Assembly (NCBI GenBank): GCA_000307305.1
Contig: DF158888.1
Location: 33,034-97,033 of the forward strand
Length of the DNA stretch: 64,000 bases
Direction: 5' to 3'
Source of the DNA: Enterobacteriaceae bacterium B14
Lineage (GTDB): Bacteria > Pseudomonadota > Gammaproteobacteria > Enterobacterales > Enterobacteriaceae
Both the position numbers and the translations under genes were made by a program. Below the pieces are notes generated by a model, which worked only from the letters and a program-made list of their open reading frames with translations, had not been told where the DNA came from and searched no databases. Of this stretch, positions 51,010 to 63,389 are shown in pieces. The stretch's first letter is position 1, and every line of letters starts with the position of its first letter.

Positions 51010-51927
51010 TTAATTGAGTAAAAGGCCTATAGCGAAGAGCAGGTTTGTTAGTAGTGCGGCCTTTACCATCTGTTCTAGCAGCGGGCGCATGTCTGCCGCA
51101 TTAGGATTACGTAACACGGTTATCCCATGTTTGCATAACATTGGCACTGCCAGTAAGAACAACCATCCACTCCAGCCGTGTAGATTTAAAAGGGTAAAGA
51201 GGGCAAGGAAGATAACGGCGCTTATCAGTAGAAAGAGGTGATAGTAGCGGGCGACTTGAGGGCCAAGACGTACCGCAAGGGTATTTTTGCCGTTGGCTCG
51301 GTCGTTATCAATATCACGTAAGTTATTGATGTTTAAAACAGCAGTAGCAAGTAAACCGCAGGCTGTTGCGGGCAGTATCACGACTCCTTCAAAAAAGCCC
51401 GATTGCAAATAAACTGTTCCTGCCACACTGAGCCAGCCAAAGAATATGAGCACCGAGATATCGCCCAACCCCATATAACCATAAGGTTTTTTACCCACGG
51501 TATAAGTAATGGAGGCAATAATTGCGATTAATCCAAGCAGTAAAAAACCTAGGATATCACTTGGTTTTTCACAAGCGACAACCACTAAGGCGAGGCCAGA
51601 AACGATAGTCAGCAGCACGGTTAAGAGTAATGCTCTCTTCATTTGAGCTTGGGTAATAACGCCTTTTTGCATACCGCGCAAAGGGCCAATGCGCTCTTCG
51701 GTATCGCTGCCTTTTACTGCATCGCCATAGTCGTTTGCCAGATTAGAGAGAATTTGCAGCATAGCTGCAGTCAACAGCGCCAGAAAGGCGACAGCAGGCT
51801 TAAAATGGTGCAACCAGTATGCTAATGCGGAGCCTGTAATAATTGAGGCCAGCGCTAGGGGTAATGTGCGTGGTCGCAGGCTTTCTACCCAGGCGGTAGT
51901 TCTACTGATTGAGTGTGATTGGCTCAT
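51010..51927 (-). CDS. menA: 1,4-dihydroxy-2-naphthoate octaprenyltransferase
   Basis: 305 residues from the ATG at 51927; a TTG 12 bases upstream is the alternative. It is a UbiA-family prenyltransferase with about nine membrane segments and two Asp-rich motifs, NLANDYGDAVKGSD and NINNLRDIDNDRANGKNT. It makes demethylmenaquinone for anaerobic respiration. It is followed by rraA, as in E. coli. Confidence 0.95.
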   Translation of the reverse strand: MSQSHSISRTTAWVESLRPRTLPLALASIITGSALAYWLHHFKPAVAFLALLTAAMLQILSNLANDYGDAVKGSDTEERIGPLRGMQKGVITQAQMKRALLLTVLLTIVSGLALVVVACEKPSDILGFLLLGLIAIIASITYTVGKKPYGYMGLGDISVLIFFGWLSVAGTVYLQSGFFEGVVILPATACGLLATAVLNINNLRDIDNDRANGKNTLAVRLGPQVARYYHLFLLISAVIFLALFTLLNLHGWSGWLFLLAVPMLCKHGITVLRNPNAADMRPLLEQMVKAALLTNLLFAIGLLLN

Positions 51928-52123
51928 GTTTCGCTTCAAATAAGTTAAGAAATCAGTGTCTATGGGTTACTGCTTTCAACAGACGTTATTACTATTATGG
52001 TGATGTACTTTATAGTGACGCAATAGTCAGCTTGCTATAAATAGCGCTTTATTTGTAAGTCTAGTGTTGGGATACCTCATGGCTTGAGGGGTATCAGACA
52101 CAGTCTCTACGATTTAAATAACG

Positions 52124-52145
52124 ATGGGAGGCTAAAGCCTCCCAT
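52124..52145 (-). terminator. hslVU terminator
   Basis: A 9-bp stem (ATGGGAGGC / GCCTCCCAT, loop TTTA on the minus strand), 31 bases downstream of hslU. Confidence 0.75.
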
Positions 52146-52175
52146 TAAAATAGCTATTCGAACGTATGACGTGAA

Positions 52176-53510
52176 TTATAGAATAAATCGGCTCAGATCT
52201 TCATCTGCAACGAGTTCATCTAAGTGAGAACGGACATATTCAGCATCAATACTGATAGTTTGGCCCGATATCTCACTTGCCTCGTAAGAGATATCCTCAA
52301 TTAAACGCTCAAGCACGGTATGCAGACGGCGTGCCCCGATGTTCTCAAGACGCTCATTCACCTGCCAAGCGGCTTCAGCAATACGTCGGATACCTTCTTG
52401 CTCGAAGACAATGTTAACACCTTCAGTGGCCATCAGTGCTTTATATTGCTCTGTCAGGGATGCGCTTGGTTCCGTTAGGATACGCTCGAAGTCGCCGCTA
52501 GTTAGGGCTTCTAACTCAACACGAATCGGTAAGCGACCTTGTAATTCAGGAATAAGGTCCGATGGGCTAGCGACTTGGAAAGCGCCAGAGGCGATAAACA
52601 GAATGTGGTCGGTCTTCACCATGCCGTGTTTGGTCGATACCGTACAGCCTTCGACTAAAGGTAGCAGATCGCGCTGAACACCTTCGCGAGAGACATCTGG
52701 GCCGGAAGTTTCTCCGCGCTTACAGATCTTATCTATCTCATCGATAAACACGATACCGTGCTGCTCTACGGCTTCGATAGCGAGCTGTTTTAGCTCTTCT
52801 GGGTTAACCAGTTTTGCCGCTTCTTCTTCCACCAGCAGTTTGAATGCATCTTTGATTTTTAGCTTGCGAGATTTTTGCTTCTGGCCTGCCAGGTTCTGGA
52901 ACATGGATTGAAGCTGATTCGTCATCTCTTCCATGCCTGGAGGGGCCATGATTTCAACGCCAACCGGCGCAGAAGCTAAATCGATCTCGATTTCTTTATC
53001 GTCGAGTTGCCCTTCACGCAGCTTTTTACGAAATGCTTGGCGTGTGGTTGATTGCTCTTGAGAGCCAGATTCGGCTTGTCCCCAGTTATCACGTGCTGGT
53101 GGGAGCAAAACATCAAGAATACGGTCTTCCGCTAACTCTTCTGCGCGATAGCGCATTTTATCTATAGATTGCTGGCGTACCATCTTGATAGCCGAATCGG
53201 TGAGATCGCGAATAATAGAGTCGACTTCTTTACCCACATAGCCCACTTCGGTGAACTTAGTCGCTTCAACTTTGATGAATGGCGCATTTGCAAGCTTTGC
53301 CAAACGGCGGGCAATTTCTGTTTTACCTACGCCAGTAGGGCCTATCATCAGAATATTTTTCGGGGTGACTTCGTGGCGCAGCTCTTCGTTGAGCTGCATA
53401 CGGCGCCAGCGGTTGCGCAGTGCGATAGCGACTGCTCGCTTGGCTTTATCTTGGCCGATGATATAGCTATCAAGTTCACTGACGATTTCGCGAGGAGTCA
53501 TTTCAGACAT
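52176..53510 (-). CDS. hslU: HslU ATPase subunit of the HslVU protease
   Basis: 444-residue AAA+ unfoldase: Walker [14 protein letters not shown], the pore motif GYVGKEVDS, an inserted I domain (about residues 110-245), Walker [10 protein letters not shown], the sensor RLPIRVEL and C-terminal residues DLSRFIL that activate HslV. It lies 11 bases after hslV. Confidence 0.97.
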   Translation of the reverse strand: MSEMTPREIVSELDSYIIGQDKAKRAVAIALRNRWRRMQLNEELRHEVTPKNILMIGPTGVGKTEIARRLAKLANAPFIKVEATKFTEVGYVGKEVDSIIRDLTDSAIKMVRQQSIDKMRYRAEELAEDRILDVLLPPARDNWGQAESGSQEQSTTRQAFRKKLREGQLDDKEIEIDLASAPVGVEIMAPPGMEEMTNQLQSMFQNLAGQKQKSRKLKIKDAFKLLVEEEAAKLVNPEELKQLAIEAVEQHGIVFIDEIDKICKRGETSGPDVSREGVQRDLLPLVEGCTVSTKHGMVKTDHILFIASGAFQVASPSDLIPELQGRLPIRVELEALTSGDFERILTEPSASLTEQYKALMATEGVNIVFEQEGIRRIAEAAWQVNERLENIGARRLHTVLERLIEDISYEASEISGQTISIDAEYVRSHLDELVADEDLSRFIL

Positions 53511-53521
53511 TAGTTTAATCC

Positions 53522-54052
53522 TTACGCCTTAGACGGCAGTTCTTCAATAGTTTGGAAACGGTTGGTGTAGATGCAAATATCCCCTGCGATAGAGAGTGAC
53601 TTTTCTACGATATCGCGAGCGGAAAGATCTGAGTTTTCTAGCAAGGCTCGGGCTGCGGATTGAGCAAAAGGGCCCCCAGAGCCGATAGCGATCAGATCAT
53701 TTTCAGGCTGAACGACATCACCGTTACCCGTAATAATCAAAGAGGCATTTTCATCCGCTACGGCCAGTAAGGCTTCTAGGCGACGCAACATTCTGTCGGT
53801 GCGCCAATCTTTTGCCAACTCAACGGCTGCTTTCACTAAGTGACCCTGATGCATTTCCAGCTTACGCTCAAACAGCTCAAAGAGGGTAAATGCATCGGCT
53901 GTGCCGCCCGCAAAACCTGCGATTACTTGATCGTTATAGAGGCGGCGAACTTTTCTGGCATTACCTTTCATGACAGTATTACCCAGAGTTACTTGCCCAT
54001 CACCACCGATCACGACATGGCCGTTGCGGCGTACACTTACGATTGTTGTCAC
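53522..54052 (-). CDS. hslV: HslV peptidase subunit of the HslVU protease
   Basis: 176 residues from a GTG start at 54052. This start is favoured over an ATG 39 bases upstream because GAGGGG lies 6 bases before it and because processing then exposes the catalytic Thr of [10 protein letters not shown], as in E. coli. It is a proteasome-beta-type Ntn hydrolase ([18 protein letters not shown]). A heat-shock promoter and a conserved 5' stem-loop precede it. Confidence 0.96.
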   Translation of the reverse strand: MTTIVSVRRNGHVVIGGDGQVTLGNTVMKGNARKVRRLYNDQVIAGFAGGTADAFTLFELFERKLEMHQGHLVKAAVELAKDWRTDRMLRRLEALLAVADENASLIITGNGDVVQPENDLIAIGSGGPFAQSAARALLENSDLSARDIVEKSLSIAGDICIYTNRFQTIEELPSKA

Positions 54053-54083
54053 GAGAAACCCCTCGTTGCATACGAAAAGATGT

Positions 54084-54107
54084 CCCCGCATATAATCTCA
54101 TGCGGGG
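54084..54107 (-). promoter_or_regulatory. hslVU 5' UTR stem-loop
   Basis: CCCCGCAT (54084-54091) pairs perfectly with ATGCGGGG (54100-54107). It lies between the heat-shock promoter and the hslV start. E. coli has a comparable inverted repeat that affects hslVU mRNA stability. Confidence 0.75.
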
Positions 54108-54123
54108 GATAATGTCTTTATAG

Positions 54124-54150
54124 ATGGGGGAGAGTATTTGGCTTTTCAAC
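54124..54150 (-). promoter_or_regulatory. Sigma-32 (heat-shock) promoter of hslVU
   Basis: On the minus strand GTTGAA is followed, after about 15 bases, by CCCCCAT. This matches the sigma-32 consensus CTTGAA-N13-15-CCCCATnT, directly upstream of hslV. Confidence 0.8.
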
Positions 54151-54153
54151 CCT

Positions 54154-55035
54154 TCACTTCATGCCAAGCGCGATGCAACCCGATACACCAGCGCCTCTTA
54201 GACGTTGCAGCATCTTATCTGCTCCGGCACGAGCGTTATAAGGGCCTAGAACCACTCGGTTCCAGCCACCGCCAGTCGTGATATTGCTCTCAATACCCGC
54301 AAATGCGAGTTGGGCACGCACGGACTCGGCCTGATCGGTATTACGGAAGGAGCCACACTGTAGTGTCCAGCGCTCAGATTTATCCTCTGCCTTAGGTTCT
54401 GGCTTAGGTTCCGATTTTACTTCTGGCTTCGGTTCTGGTTTAGGTTCCGGTTTTACTTCTGGTTTCGGTTTTGGCTCAGATACGGTTTTTTGCACTGGCG
54501 GCACAGATGGTTGTACGACAGGCTGGGTAGCCTGCTGCGTTGGCGTCACCTGTTGCTGAGGCTGTACTGGTGGTGCACGCTCTTGTGTTGGTGTTGTAGA
54601 AATAACGGGCGAACGCGGGGTGTTATATGGCACTTCAGACAATGCTGTTGGCTGTTGGCGCATATCAGCCTGCATCTGTTCTAGAAGCTTGCGTTGCTCG
54701 TTTGTAAGCTGAGTTTTAGGCGGTTGTGTGGTTGCCGTAGGATCAACAGGCCGAGAGACACCGACTTGGCGGTTCTCCAGCTCTTTGATGTAGCTCCAAC
54801 GCTCTTCGGGCTTGGCAGGTAAATTATTGCCGGGTACCACATGCTCATTGGGTAACACTTGGACACTGTCTGGTTTATGTTGAGTAATAAAATATAGCCC
54901 ACCAGCGAAGGCGGCTAATACAGCAATAGCCAAAGCCACCATGAGCTTGGAAGCTCCAAAGGAGTTGTTTTTTCTACTACTATTTTTACGCCGCGCGCCT
55001 GAGCGCCCACGACTTACATAATCTCGTTGTGCCAC
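54154..55035 (-). CDS. ftsN: Essential cell division protein FtsN
   Basis: 293 residues: a basic cytoplasmic part (RDYVSRGRSGARRKNSSRKN), one TM (about 31-50), a periplasmic linker, a Pro/Glu/Lys-rich stretch of roughly 35 residues (PEPKPEPK units near residues 185-215) and a C-terminal SPOR domain (about 220-293: WTLQCGSFRNTDQAESVRAQL). FtsN triggers septal peptidoglycan synthesis through FtsA and FtsQLB. It is between hslV and cytR as in E. coli. Confidence 0.95.
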   Translation of the reverse strand: MAQRDYVSRGRSGARRKNSSRKNNSFGASKLMVALAIAVLAAFAGGLYFITQHKPDSVQVLPNEHVVPGNNLPAKPEERWSYIKELENRQVGVSRPVDPTATTQPPKTQLTNEQRKLLEQMQADMRQQPTALSEVPYNTPRSPVISTTPTQERAPPVQPQQQVTPTQQATQPVVQPSVPPVQKTVSEPKPKPEVKPEPKPEPKPEVKSEPKPEPKAEDKSERWTLQCGSFRNTDQAESVRAQLAFAGIESNITTGGGWNRVVLGPYNARAGADKMLQRLRGAGVSGCIALGMK

Positions 55036-55113
55036 TATTATTTCGCTGAGTAATATGAAGTAAGAAAATTAGCGGCTATGTTACTCACCCTTACCCTATT
55101 TGACTAGGGGTGG

Positions 55114-56124
55114 CTAAGAACGAGGTGCCGCCGTGCTACCACGGATTAATAATTCACTTTCTAATAGCAATGAGCCTATTTGTGCTGCTTGTCCCTGTAG
55201 CTGCTTGAGTAATAATAGCATTGCTTGTTGACCAATTTGATAACAAGGCTGTGCAACAGTGGTTAAAGGCGGATCACTGTACTGGGTAAGCGTAATATTA
55301 TCGAAGCCGATAATCGAGAGATCTAAAGGGACGTTTAACCCCAGTTTTTTCGCCTGTGATAATGCACCAATAGCCATGACATCACTATGACAGAAGATGG
55401 CAGTAGGGGGCTGAGGTAGAGACATTAAAGCGCTTAAACCTTTAGCGCCAGCCTCATAGCTAAAATCCCCGTAAAAAAGATAACTCTCTTCTATCGCGAT
55501 ACCACTGCGCTGCAATGCTTGAATGTATCCCTGTTTGCGATATTGGCTTAAATGCATATTTTCCGGCCCGCAAATACAGGCAATACGCTGGTGGCCGAGT
55601 TGATGTAAATAGTGAATGGCATTAAATGACGCAGTTAAATTATCGATGTGGACAGTAGGTAGCTCTAACTCAGAGGCGAATTCATTCGCCATTACCATGG
55701 GTGGCAGGTTTTTCTGCACATCTTTACTGGCATCAAAAGGAAGATTTGAACCTAGCAACACCATGCCGTCGACTTGTTTGGCAAGAATCAGATTCAGAAA
55801 GCTTTTCTCTTGATTTTGTTGGGTGCTGTCACCGAGTAAAACTAAGTAACCGTGGCCTGCTGCCGTCTCTTCAATCCCCTTGATCACTTCAACGAAAAAA
55901 GGATCACTGATGTTGGGAACGATCACCAAGATCGTATGTGATTCATTGCGTTTCAGGTTACGAACCAGCGAATGAGGAGAGTATCCAACGGAGGTGGCGG
56001 CCTGTTCGACCTTTAACCTCGTTGGCGCGGAGACTTTTTCCGGATTCATCAAAGCACGTGATACCGTTGCTGTTGAAACACCAGCCATCTGAGCAACGTC
56101 TTTCATTGTTGCTATAGATATCAT
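55114..56124 (-). CDS. cytR: LacI-family transcriptional repressor CytR
   Basis: 336 residues from the ATG at 56124, close to the E. coli length (341); longer in-frame starts are not supported. An N-terminal LacI HTH (TMKDVAQMAGVSTATVSRAL, then the hinge NPEKVSAPTRLKVEQA) precedes a periplasmic-binding-like effector domain (IVPNISDPFF, PTVHIDNL, SIIGFDNI). It represses nucleoside uptake and catabolism genes together with CRP and is relieved by cytidine. Its target genes are not in the window. Confidence 0.95.
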   Translation of the reverse strand: MISIATMKDVAQMAGVSTATVSRALMNPEKVSAPTRLKVEQAATSVGYSPHSLVRNLKRNESHTILVIVPNISDPFFVEVIKGIEETAAGHGYLVLLGDSTQQNQEKSFLNLILAKQVDGMVLLGSNLPFDASKDVQKNLPPMVMANEFASELELPTVHIDNLTASFNAIHYLHQLGHQRIACICGPENMHLSQYRKQGYIQALQRSGIAIEESYLFYGDFSYEAGAKGLSALMSLPQPPTAIFCHSDVMAIGALSQAKKLGLNVPLDLSIIGFDNITLTQYSDPPLTTVAQPCYQIGQQAMLLLLKQLQGQAAQIGSLLLESELLIRGSTAAPRS

Positions 56125-56325
56125 TTTTTTCTGTTCCAACCTCTTACTCCTCTGCCAGAATTTGCTGGCGTTTCTGCCTGATTCAGAATACTGCATCCTT
56201 AAATGATATTCTAAACAGAAAGATAGTGAGTGTTGCTGCCTAATTACGAGAAACCCGTGATAGATGTTAGCTTTTTAGATCTGTTTCGCAATTTATTGCC
56301 AACTTACCATAATTGCAGCTAGCGA

Positions 56326-58671
<2,346 letters not shown>

Positions 58672-58752
58672 TCATTGGATACATTATCCACCTCGCGTGG
58701 TGTGCGGCGAAAAATGACCGTATAGCGACGCGGCCTTAACTAGAGGTTTCCC

Positions 58753-58968
58753 ATGAAAAAAGGTATTCACCCAAATTACGTTGAAATTACTGCAAACTGC
58801 TCTTGCGGTAATGTTATCAAGACTCACTCAACTGCGGGTCACGATCTGAACCTGGACGTATGTGGCGAGTGTCACCCGTTCTATACTGGTAAGCAACGTG
58901 TTGTTGATACTGGTGGCCGTGTAGATCGCTTCAACAAGCGTTTCGGCGCGATTTCTAGCAAGAAGTAA
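58753..58968 (+). CDS. rpmE: 50S ribosomal protein L31, zinc-binding type
   Basis: 71 residues with the zinc ligands Cys16, Cys18, Cys37 and Cys40, so this is the Zn-dependent C-plus paralogue. An alternative Zur-controlled L31 gene is not in this window. It begins MKKGIHPNY and ends ISSKK. Confidence 0.97.
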   Translation: MKKGIHPNYVEITANCSCGNVIKTHSTAGHDLNLDVCGECHPFYTGKQRVVDTGGRVDRFNKRFGAISSKK

Positions 58969-58988
58969 TTCTTTCGCTAGACATGAGA

Positions 58989-59016
58989 AAAGGCACCTGA
59001 TGGTGCCTTTCTTATT
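58989..59016 (+). terminator. rpmE terminator
   Basis: A 9-bp stem (AAAGGCACC / GGTGCCTTT, loop TGAT) followed by CTTATTTTT, 20 bases after rpmE. Confidence 0.85.
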
Positions 59017-59113
59017 TTTAGTGCTTGGCAACGATTTTATTTATTCCAGCGCCACCAAGCATAGTGCTTACAATTGCTAACCATATTGAGCAGTCGCGAC
59101 AACCGTCAGGCTG

Positions 59114-59431
59114 TTAATAATCCCAATCGTCGGGATTAATGCCCATTTCTCTCATCAATACTTTTGCCGCTTCCGGAATTTCATCATTGCGATCTTTGCG
59201 CAGATCTTCATCGTTAGGCAATGGCTGACCGGTAAATGCGTGCAGAAACGCTTCGCATAATAATTCGCTGTTTGTTGCATGACGCAGGTTGTTGACCTGA
59301 CGTCGCGTACGTTCATCGGTCAAAATTTTTAATACTTTTAACGGAATAGAGACAGTGATCTTCTTTACTTGTTCGCTCTTCTTACCGTGTTCAGCGTAAG
59401 GGCTGACATATTCGCCGCTCCACTCAGCCAT
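59114..59431 (-). CDS. metJ: Methionine repressor MetJ
   Basis: 105 residues from the ATG at 59431, the E. coli length; a longer in-frame start is not conserved. It is a ribbon-helix-helix repressor with the strand [10 protein letters not shown] and [28 protein letters not shown]. Bound to S-adenosylmethionine it represses the met regulon. It is divergent from metB; tandem MetJ boxes are in between. Confidence 0.96.
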   Translation of the reverse strand: MAEWSGEYVSPYAEHGKKSEQVKKITVSIPLKVLKILTDERTRRQVNNLRHATNSELLCEAFLHAFTGQPLPNDEDLRKDRNDEIPEAAKVLMREMGINPDDWDY

Positions 59432-59631
59432 GGGATACCTTAATTTAGTCAAGAATAACAATTCTGAAAACCATACCACTCGAAGGCGGTGGCTCAGTTT
59501 TCAACTGGTTTATTCAATAGTTACGCGCAAAATGCGTTTATCGTCGTCGTTTACTTCTCTCTGCTTTTTATAAAAGCGCCATGATTTTAGCGGTTATTTG
59601 CATCTTGCTCAATCTATACGCAAAGAAGTTT

Positions 59632-59663
59632 AGATGTCCAGATGTATTGACGGCTACATGCTG
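59632..59663. promoter_or_regulatory. Tandem MetJ boxes in the metJ-metB region
   Basis: Four contiguous 8-mers (AGATGTCC, AGATGTAT, TGACGGCT, ACATGCTG) match the met-box consensus AGACGTCT to differing degrees. MetJ dimers bind such boxes side by side. They lie 55-87 bases upstream of metB. Confidence 0.8.
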
Positions 59664-59718
59664 AAGGTATTATCTTGGTCACGTACTCTTAATTATTATT
59701 AGTTGGGGAGCGATTAAC

Positions 59719-60879
59719 GTGACGCGTAAGCAAGCTACTATTGCAGTTCGGGGTGGGTTAAATGATGACGAACAGTACGGCTGTGTCGTCCCACCCATTC
59801 ATTTATCCAGCACGTATAATTTTGTCGGTTTTAACCAACCTCGTGCACATGACTACTCACGGCGCGGCAACCCAACGCGCGATGTTGTGCAAAACGCCCT
59901 CGCTGAATTAGAAGGCGGTGCTGGCGCTGTTTTAACCAGCAGCGGAATGTCTGCTATCCACCTTGTGTGTACCACGCTGTTAAAACCAGGTGATTTACTG
60001 GTTGCCCCACATGATTGCTATGGTGGCAGTTACCGTTTGTTTGATAGCCTGAGCCGCCGTGGCGCTTATCGTGTCCTATTTATCGATCAAGGAGATTCTG
60101 CTGCGCTGCAGGCCGCTCTTGCTCAAAAGCCAAAGTTGGTTCTCATTGAAAGCCCGAGCAACCCGCTGCTTAGAGTAGTCGATATTGCCGCAATTTGTCA
60201 GGCCGCCCGTGACGTCGGTGCGCTAAGTGTGGTGGATAACACATTTATGAGCCCTGTTTTGCAGCAGCCTCTGTCGCTGGGTGCGGATATTGTGCTTCAC
60301 TCTTGCACAAAATATTTAAATGGTCATTCGGATGTTGTGGCTGGTGTGGTGATTGCGAAAGACCCAGAGCTAGTAACAGAGCTGGCATGGTGGGCCAATA
60401 ATATTGGTGTTACGGGGGCTGCTTTCGATAGCTATCTTCTGTTGCGGGGTCTGAGAACGCTTTCTCCTCGAATGGCTCAACAGCAAAAAAATGCGGAAGC
60501 TGTTATTCACTATTTACAGCAACAACCCTTGGTGAAAAAGCTGTATCATCCCTCTTTGCCAGAACATCCTGGCCACAAAATAGCCATTAAGCAGCAGAAA
60601 GGATTTGGCGCAATGCTCAGTTTTGAGCTGGATGGCGACGAAGCATTATTGAGATGCTTCCTTGAGAATTTAACGCTGTTTACGCTTGCCGAATCTTTAG
60701 GTGGCGTAGAGAGCCTGATTTCTCATGCTGCAACGATGACTCATGCTGGAATGGCAGAAGAAGCAAGAATCGCTGCAGGTATTTCAAACAGTTTACTGCG
60801 TATCTCTGTAGGTCTTGAAGATAGCGAAGATTTAATCGCCGATCTGGAACATGCATTTCAGGCGGCAGCGAAGAGGTAA
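59719..60879 (+). CDS. metB: Cystathionine gamma-synthase
   Basis: 386 residues starting with GTG at 59719 (TRKQATIAVRGGLNDDEQYG), the E. coli length; GGGGAG lies upstream. It is a PLP enzyme of the Cys/Met metabolism family, with the PLP lysine in HSCTKYLNGHSDV and SRRGNPTR. It joins O-succinylhomoserine and cysteine to cystathionine. It is the first gene of metBL; metL starts 3 bases after its stop. Confidence 0.96.
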   Translation: MTRKQATIAVRGGLNDDEQYGCVVPPIHLSSTYNFVGFNQPRAHDYSRRGNPTRDVVQNALAELEGGAGAVLTSSGMSAIHLVCTTLLKPGDLLVAPHDCYGGSYRLFDSLSRRGAYRVLFIDQGDSAALQAALAQKPKLVLIESPSNPLLRVVDIAAICQAARDVGALSVVDNTFMSPVLQQPLSLGADIVLHSCTKYLNGHSDVVAGVVIAKDPELVTELAWWANNIGVTGAAFDSYLLLRGLRTLSPRMAQQQKNAEAVIHYLQQQPLVKKLYHPSLPEHPGHKIAIKQQKGFGAMLSFELDGDEALLRCFLENLTLFTLAESLGGVESLISHAATMTHAGMAEEARIAAGISNSLLRISVGLEDSEDLIADLEHAFQAAAKR

Positions 60880-60882
60880 TTG

Positions 60883-63318
60883 ATGAGCGCAAAAGGAACA
60901 GCAGGGCCGTTTGTTGGTCAGCAACTGCATAAATTTGGTGGTAGTAGCCTTTCTGATGTGAAGTGTTATCAGCGTGTCTCGCGAATTATGGCGGAGTATA
61001 GCCATCCTGGCGATATGATGGTGGTATCTGCGGCGGGTAATACAACGAATCAATTGATTCAGTGGTTAACGCTGAGCCAGAGTGACCGTATTTCTGCGTA
61101 TCAGGTACAACAAACGCTACGCCGTTATCATAGCGAACTGATTTCGGGTGTATTGCCTGAAGAGCAGGCCGCGCCTTTACTCATGGCTTTTATCTCTGAT
61201 TTGGAGCATCTGGCGGTATTGTTGGATGGTACGCTGTCGGATGCTGTCTATGCAGAAGTTGTTGGTCACGGTGAAGTGTGGTCGGCACGGTTAATGTCTG
61301 CTGTTCTCAATCAAATGGGTTTACCTACTGCGTGGCTAGATGCACGGGATTTTCTGCGGGCAGAGCGCGGCCCTCAGCCGCAAGTCGATGAAGGGCTCTC
61401 TTATCCTTTGCTGCAACAGCTTATGGCCCAGAATCCGAATAAGCGCTTAGTTGTTACTGGGTTTATCTCTCGTAATAACGCGGGAGAGACGGTTCTGCTG
61501 GGGCGTAACGGAAGTGACTACTCTGCTACGCAAATTGGTGCTCTAGCGGGTGTCGAGCGAGTGACTATCTGGAGCGATGTTGCTGGCGTATACAGCGCAG
61601 ATCCACGTAAGGTGAAAGATGCTTGCCTGTTGCCGTTACTGAGATTGGATGAGGCGAGTGAACTTGCTCGTTTAGCGGCACCGGTTTTACATGCTCGCAC
61701 ACTGCAACCGGTTTCTGGCAGCGATATCGACCTCCAACTGCGCTGTAGTTATCAGCCGGAGCAGGGCTCTACACGCATAGAGCGAGTACTGGCATCGGGC
61801 ACCGGGGCGAAGATAGTTACTAGCCATGATGATGTCTGCTTGATCGATCTACAGGTGACTACTCAGAATAATTTTAGTCTGGTACAGCAAGAGGTTGAGC
61901 GTGTGCTTAACCGAGCTCAGATTAAACCGTTGGCGATAGGCGTACATCCCGACCGTAACTTGCTACAGCTTTGCTACACCTCTGAAGTGGTCAATAGCGC
62001 TCTGCAAATCTTGCAGGATGCCGATCTACAAGGCCAACTCCAACTGCGTAAGGATTTGGCCTTAGTTGCACTGGTTGGCGCTGGTGTTTGCAATAATCCG
62101 CTGCATAGCCACCGTTTTTACCAGCAGTTAAAAGATCAGCCAGTGGAGTTCTTCTGCCAAGCAGATGATGGTATTAGTCTGGCGGCAGTGCTGCGTGTGG
62201 GGCCGACGGAACACTTAATTCAGGGATTGCACCAGAGCTTATTCCGCGCGGAGAAGTGTGTCGGATTGGTGCTTTTCGGCAAGGGGAATATCGGTTCTCG
62301 CTGGTTGGAGTTATTTGCTCGCGAGCAACACAATCTTTCCGCCCGTAGCGGCTTTGAGTTTGTTTTGGCGGGTGTGGTCGATAGTCAGCGTAGCTGCTTG
62401 AACTATAAAGGCGTGGATGCCAGCAGAGTCTTGGCATTCTTTGATGATGAGGCTCAACCGCATGATGATGCCTCTCTGCTACGTTGGATGCGTGAGCACC
62501 CATTCGATGATCTGGTTGTCTTAGATGTGACGGCTAGTGCGGAACTTGCGGATAAGTACCTCAGCTATGCCAGTTTCGGGTTCCATGTTATCAGTGCGAA
62601 TAAGCTGGCGGGTGCATCTAACGGTGATAAATATCGCCAAATTCGAGATGCCTTTGCTAAAACGGGACGCCATTGGCTATACAACGCGACGGTGGGGGCG
62701 GGACTACCGATTAACCATACAGTGCGTGACCTGCGTGATAGCGGCGATGCGATCTTGGCTATCAGCGGTATCTTCTCTGGTACGTTATCGTGGCTTTTTC
62801 TGCAGTTCGATGGCTCTGTTCCTTTCACTGAGCTGGTGGAATTGGCGTGGCAGCAAGGTTTAACCGAACCAGATCCACGAGATGACCTTTCTGGACAGGA
62901 TGTGATGCGTAAGCTGGTCATTCTAGCGCGTGAGGCAGGGTATGAGATTGAACCTAATCAGGTTCGGGTTGAGTCGTTAGTGCCAGAGAGTGCGATAAAG
63001 GGATCGGTCGATAACTTCTTTGAAGATGGCGAAGCGTTGAATCAGCAGATGGTACAACGCCTTGAGGCCGCGAACGAGCTGGGACTGGTTCTGCGTTATG
63101 TCGCCCGTTTTGATGCCAATGGTAAAGCTAGGGTGGGCGTAGAAGCGGTGAGAGTAGACCATCCATTGGCCTCATTGCTGCCGTGCGATAACGTCTTTGC
63201 GATAGAGAGCCGCTGGTATCGGGATAATCCACTGGTTATCCGTGGGCCGGGTGCAGGGAGAGATGTGACGGCGGGAGCTATTCAATCGGATATTAACCGG
63301 TTGGCGCGGTTGTTGTAG
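60883..63318 (+). CDS. metL: Bifunctional aspartokinase II / homoserine dehydrogenase II
   Basis: 811 residues from the ATG at 60883. The N-terminal aspartokinase has KFGGSSL (17-23), GRNGSDYSAT and the C-terminal regulatory part; the homoserine dehydrogenase half has GKGNIGSRWLEL, SANKLA, the catalytic NATVGAGLP and GTLSWLF. It supplies aspartyl phosphate and homoserine for methionine. Regulatory binding sites are degenerate in this isoform. The stop is followed by a weak hairpin at 63333-63355. Confidence 0.96.
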   Translation: MSAKGTAGPFVGQQLHKFGGSSLSDVKCYQRVSRIMAEYSHPGDMMVVSAAGNTTNQLIQWLTLSQSDRISAYQVQQTLRRYHSELISGVLPEEQAAPLLMAFISDLEHLAVLLDGTLSDAVYAEVVGHGEVWSARLMSAVLNQMGLPTAWLDARDFLRAERGPQPQVDEGLSYPLLQQLMAQNPNKRLVVTGFISRNNAGETVLLGRNGSDYSATQIGALAGVERVTIWSDVAGVYSADPRKVKDACLLPLLRLDEASELARLAAPVLHARTLQPVSGSDIDLQLRCSYQPEQGSTRIERVLASGTGAKIVTSHDDVCLIDLQVTTQNNFSLVQQEVERVLNRAQIKPLAIGVHPDRNLLQLCYTSEVVNSALQILQDADLQGQLQLRKDLALVALVGAGVCNNPLHSHRFYQQLKDQPVEFFCQADDGISLAAVLRVGPTEHLIQGLHQSLFRAEKCVGLVLFGKGNIGSRWLELFAREQHNLSARSGFEFVLAGVVDSQRSCLNYKGVDASRVLAFFDDEAQPHDDASLLRWMREHPFDDLVVLDVTASAELADKYLSYASFGFHVISANKLAGASNGDKYRQIRDAFAKTGRHWLYNATVGAGLPINHTVRDLRDSGDAILAISGIFSGTLSWLFLQFDGSVPFTELVELAWQQGLTEPDPRDDLSGQDVMRKLVILAREAGYEIEPNQVRVESLVPESAIKGSVDNFFEDGEALNQQMVQRLEAANELGLVLRYVARFDANGKARVGVEAVRVDHPLASLLPCDNVFAIESRWYRDNPLVIRGPGAGRDVTAGAIQSDINRLARLL

Positions 63319-63332
63319 GGTATTTCTACTAT

Positions 63333-63355
63333 ATGGGGAGGATTTTCCTCCTCAT
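63333..63355 (+). terminator. metBL terminator-like hairpin
   Basis: A 10-bp stem with one G-T pair (ATGGGGAGGA / TCCTCCTCAT, loop TTT). No T-run follows, so it is weak or needs Rho. Confidence 0.5.
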
Positions 63356-63362
63356 AAAGTAC

Positions 63363-63387
63363 GGTTGGATAACTTTATATTCCAACC
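63363..63387 (-). repeat. 7-bp inverted repeat beside the invertase stop codon
   Basis: GGTTGGA and TCCAACC flank an 11-base AT-rich loop directly after the invertase gene. It could be a weak terminator. Its sequence does not match hix-type recombination sites. Confidence 0.4.
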
Positions 63388-63389
63388 AT

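Noticed and set aside
63319..63389. Possible hix-type recombination site beside the invertase
   Set aside because: The only repeat there (GGTTGGA/TCCAACC) does not match the 26-bp hix/gix/cix pattern.
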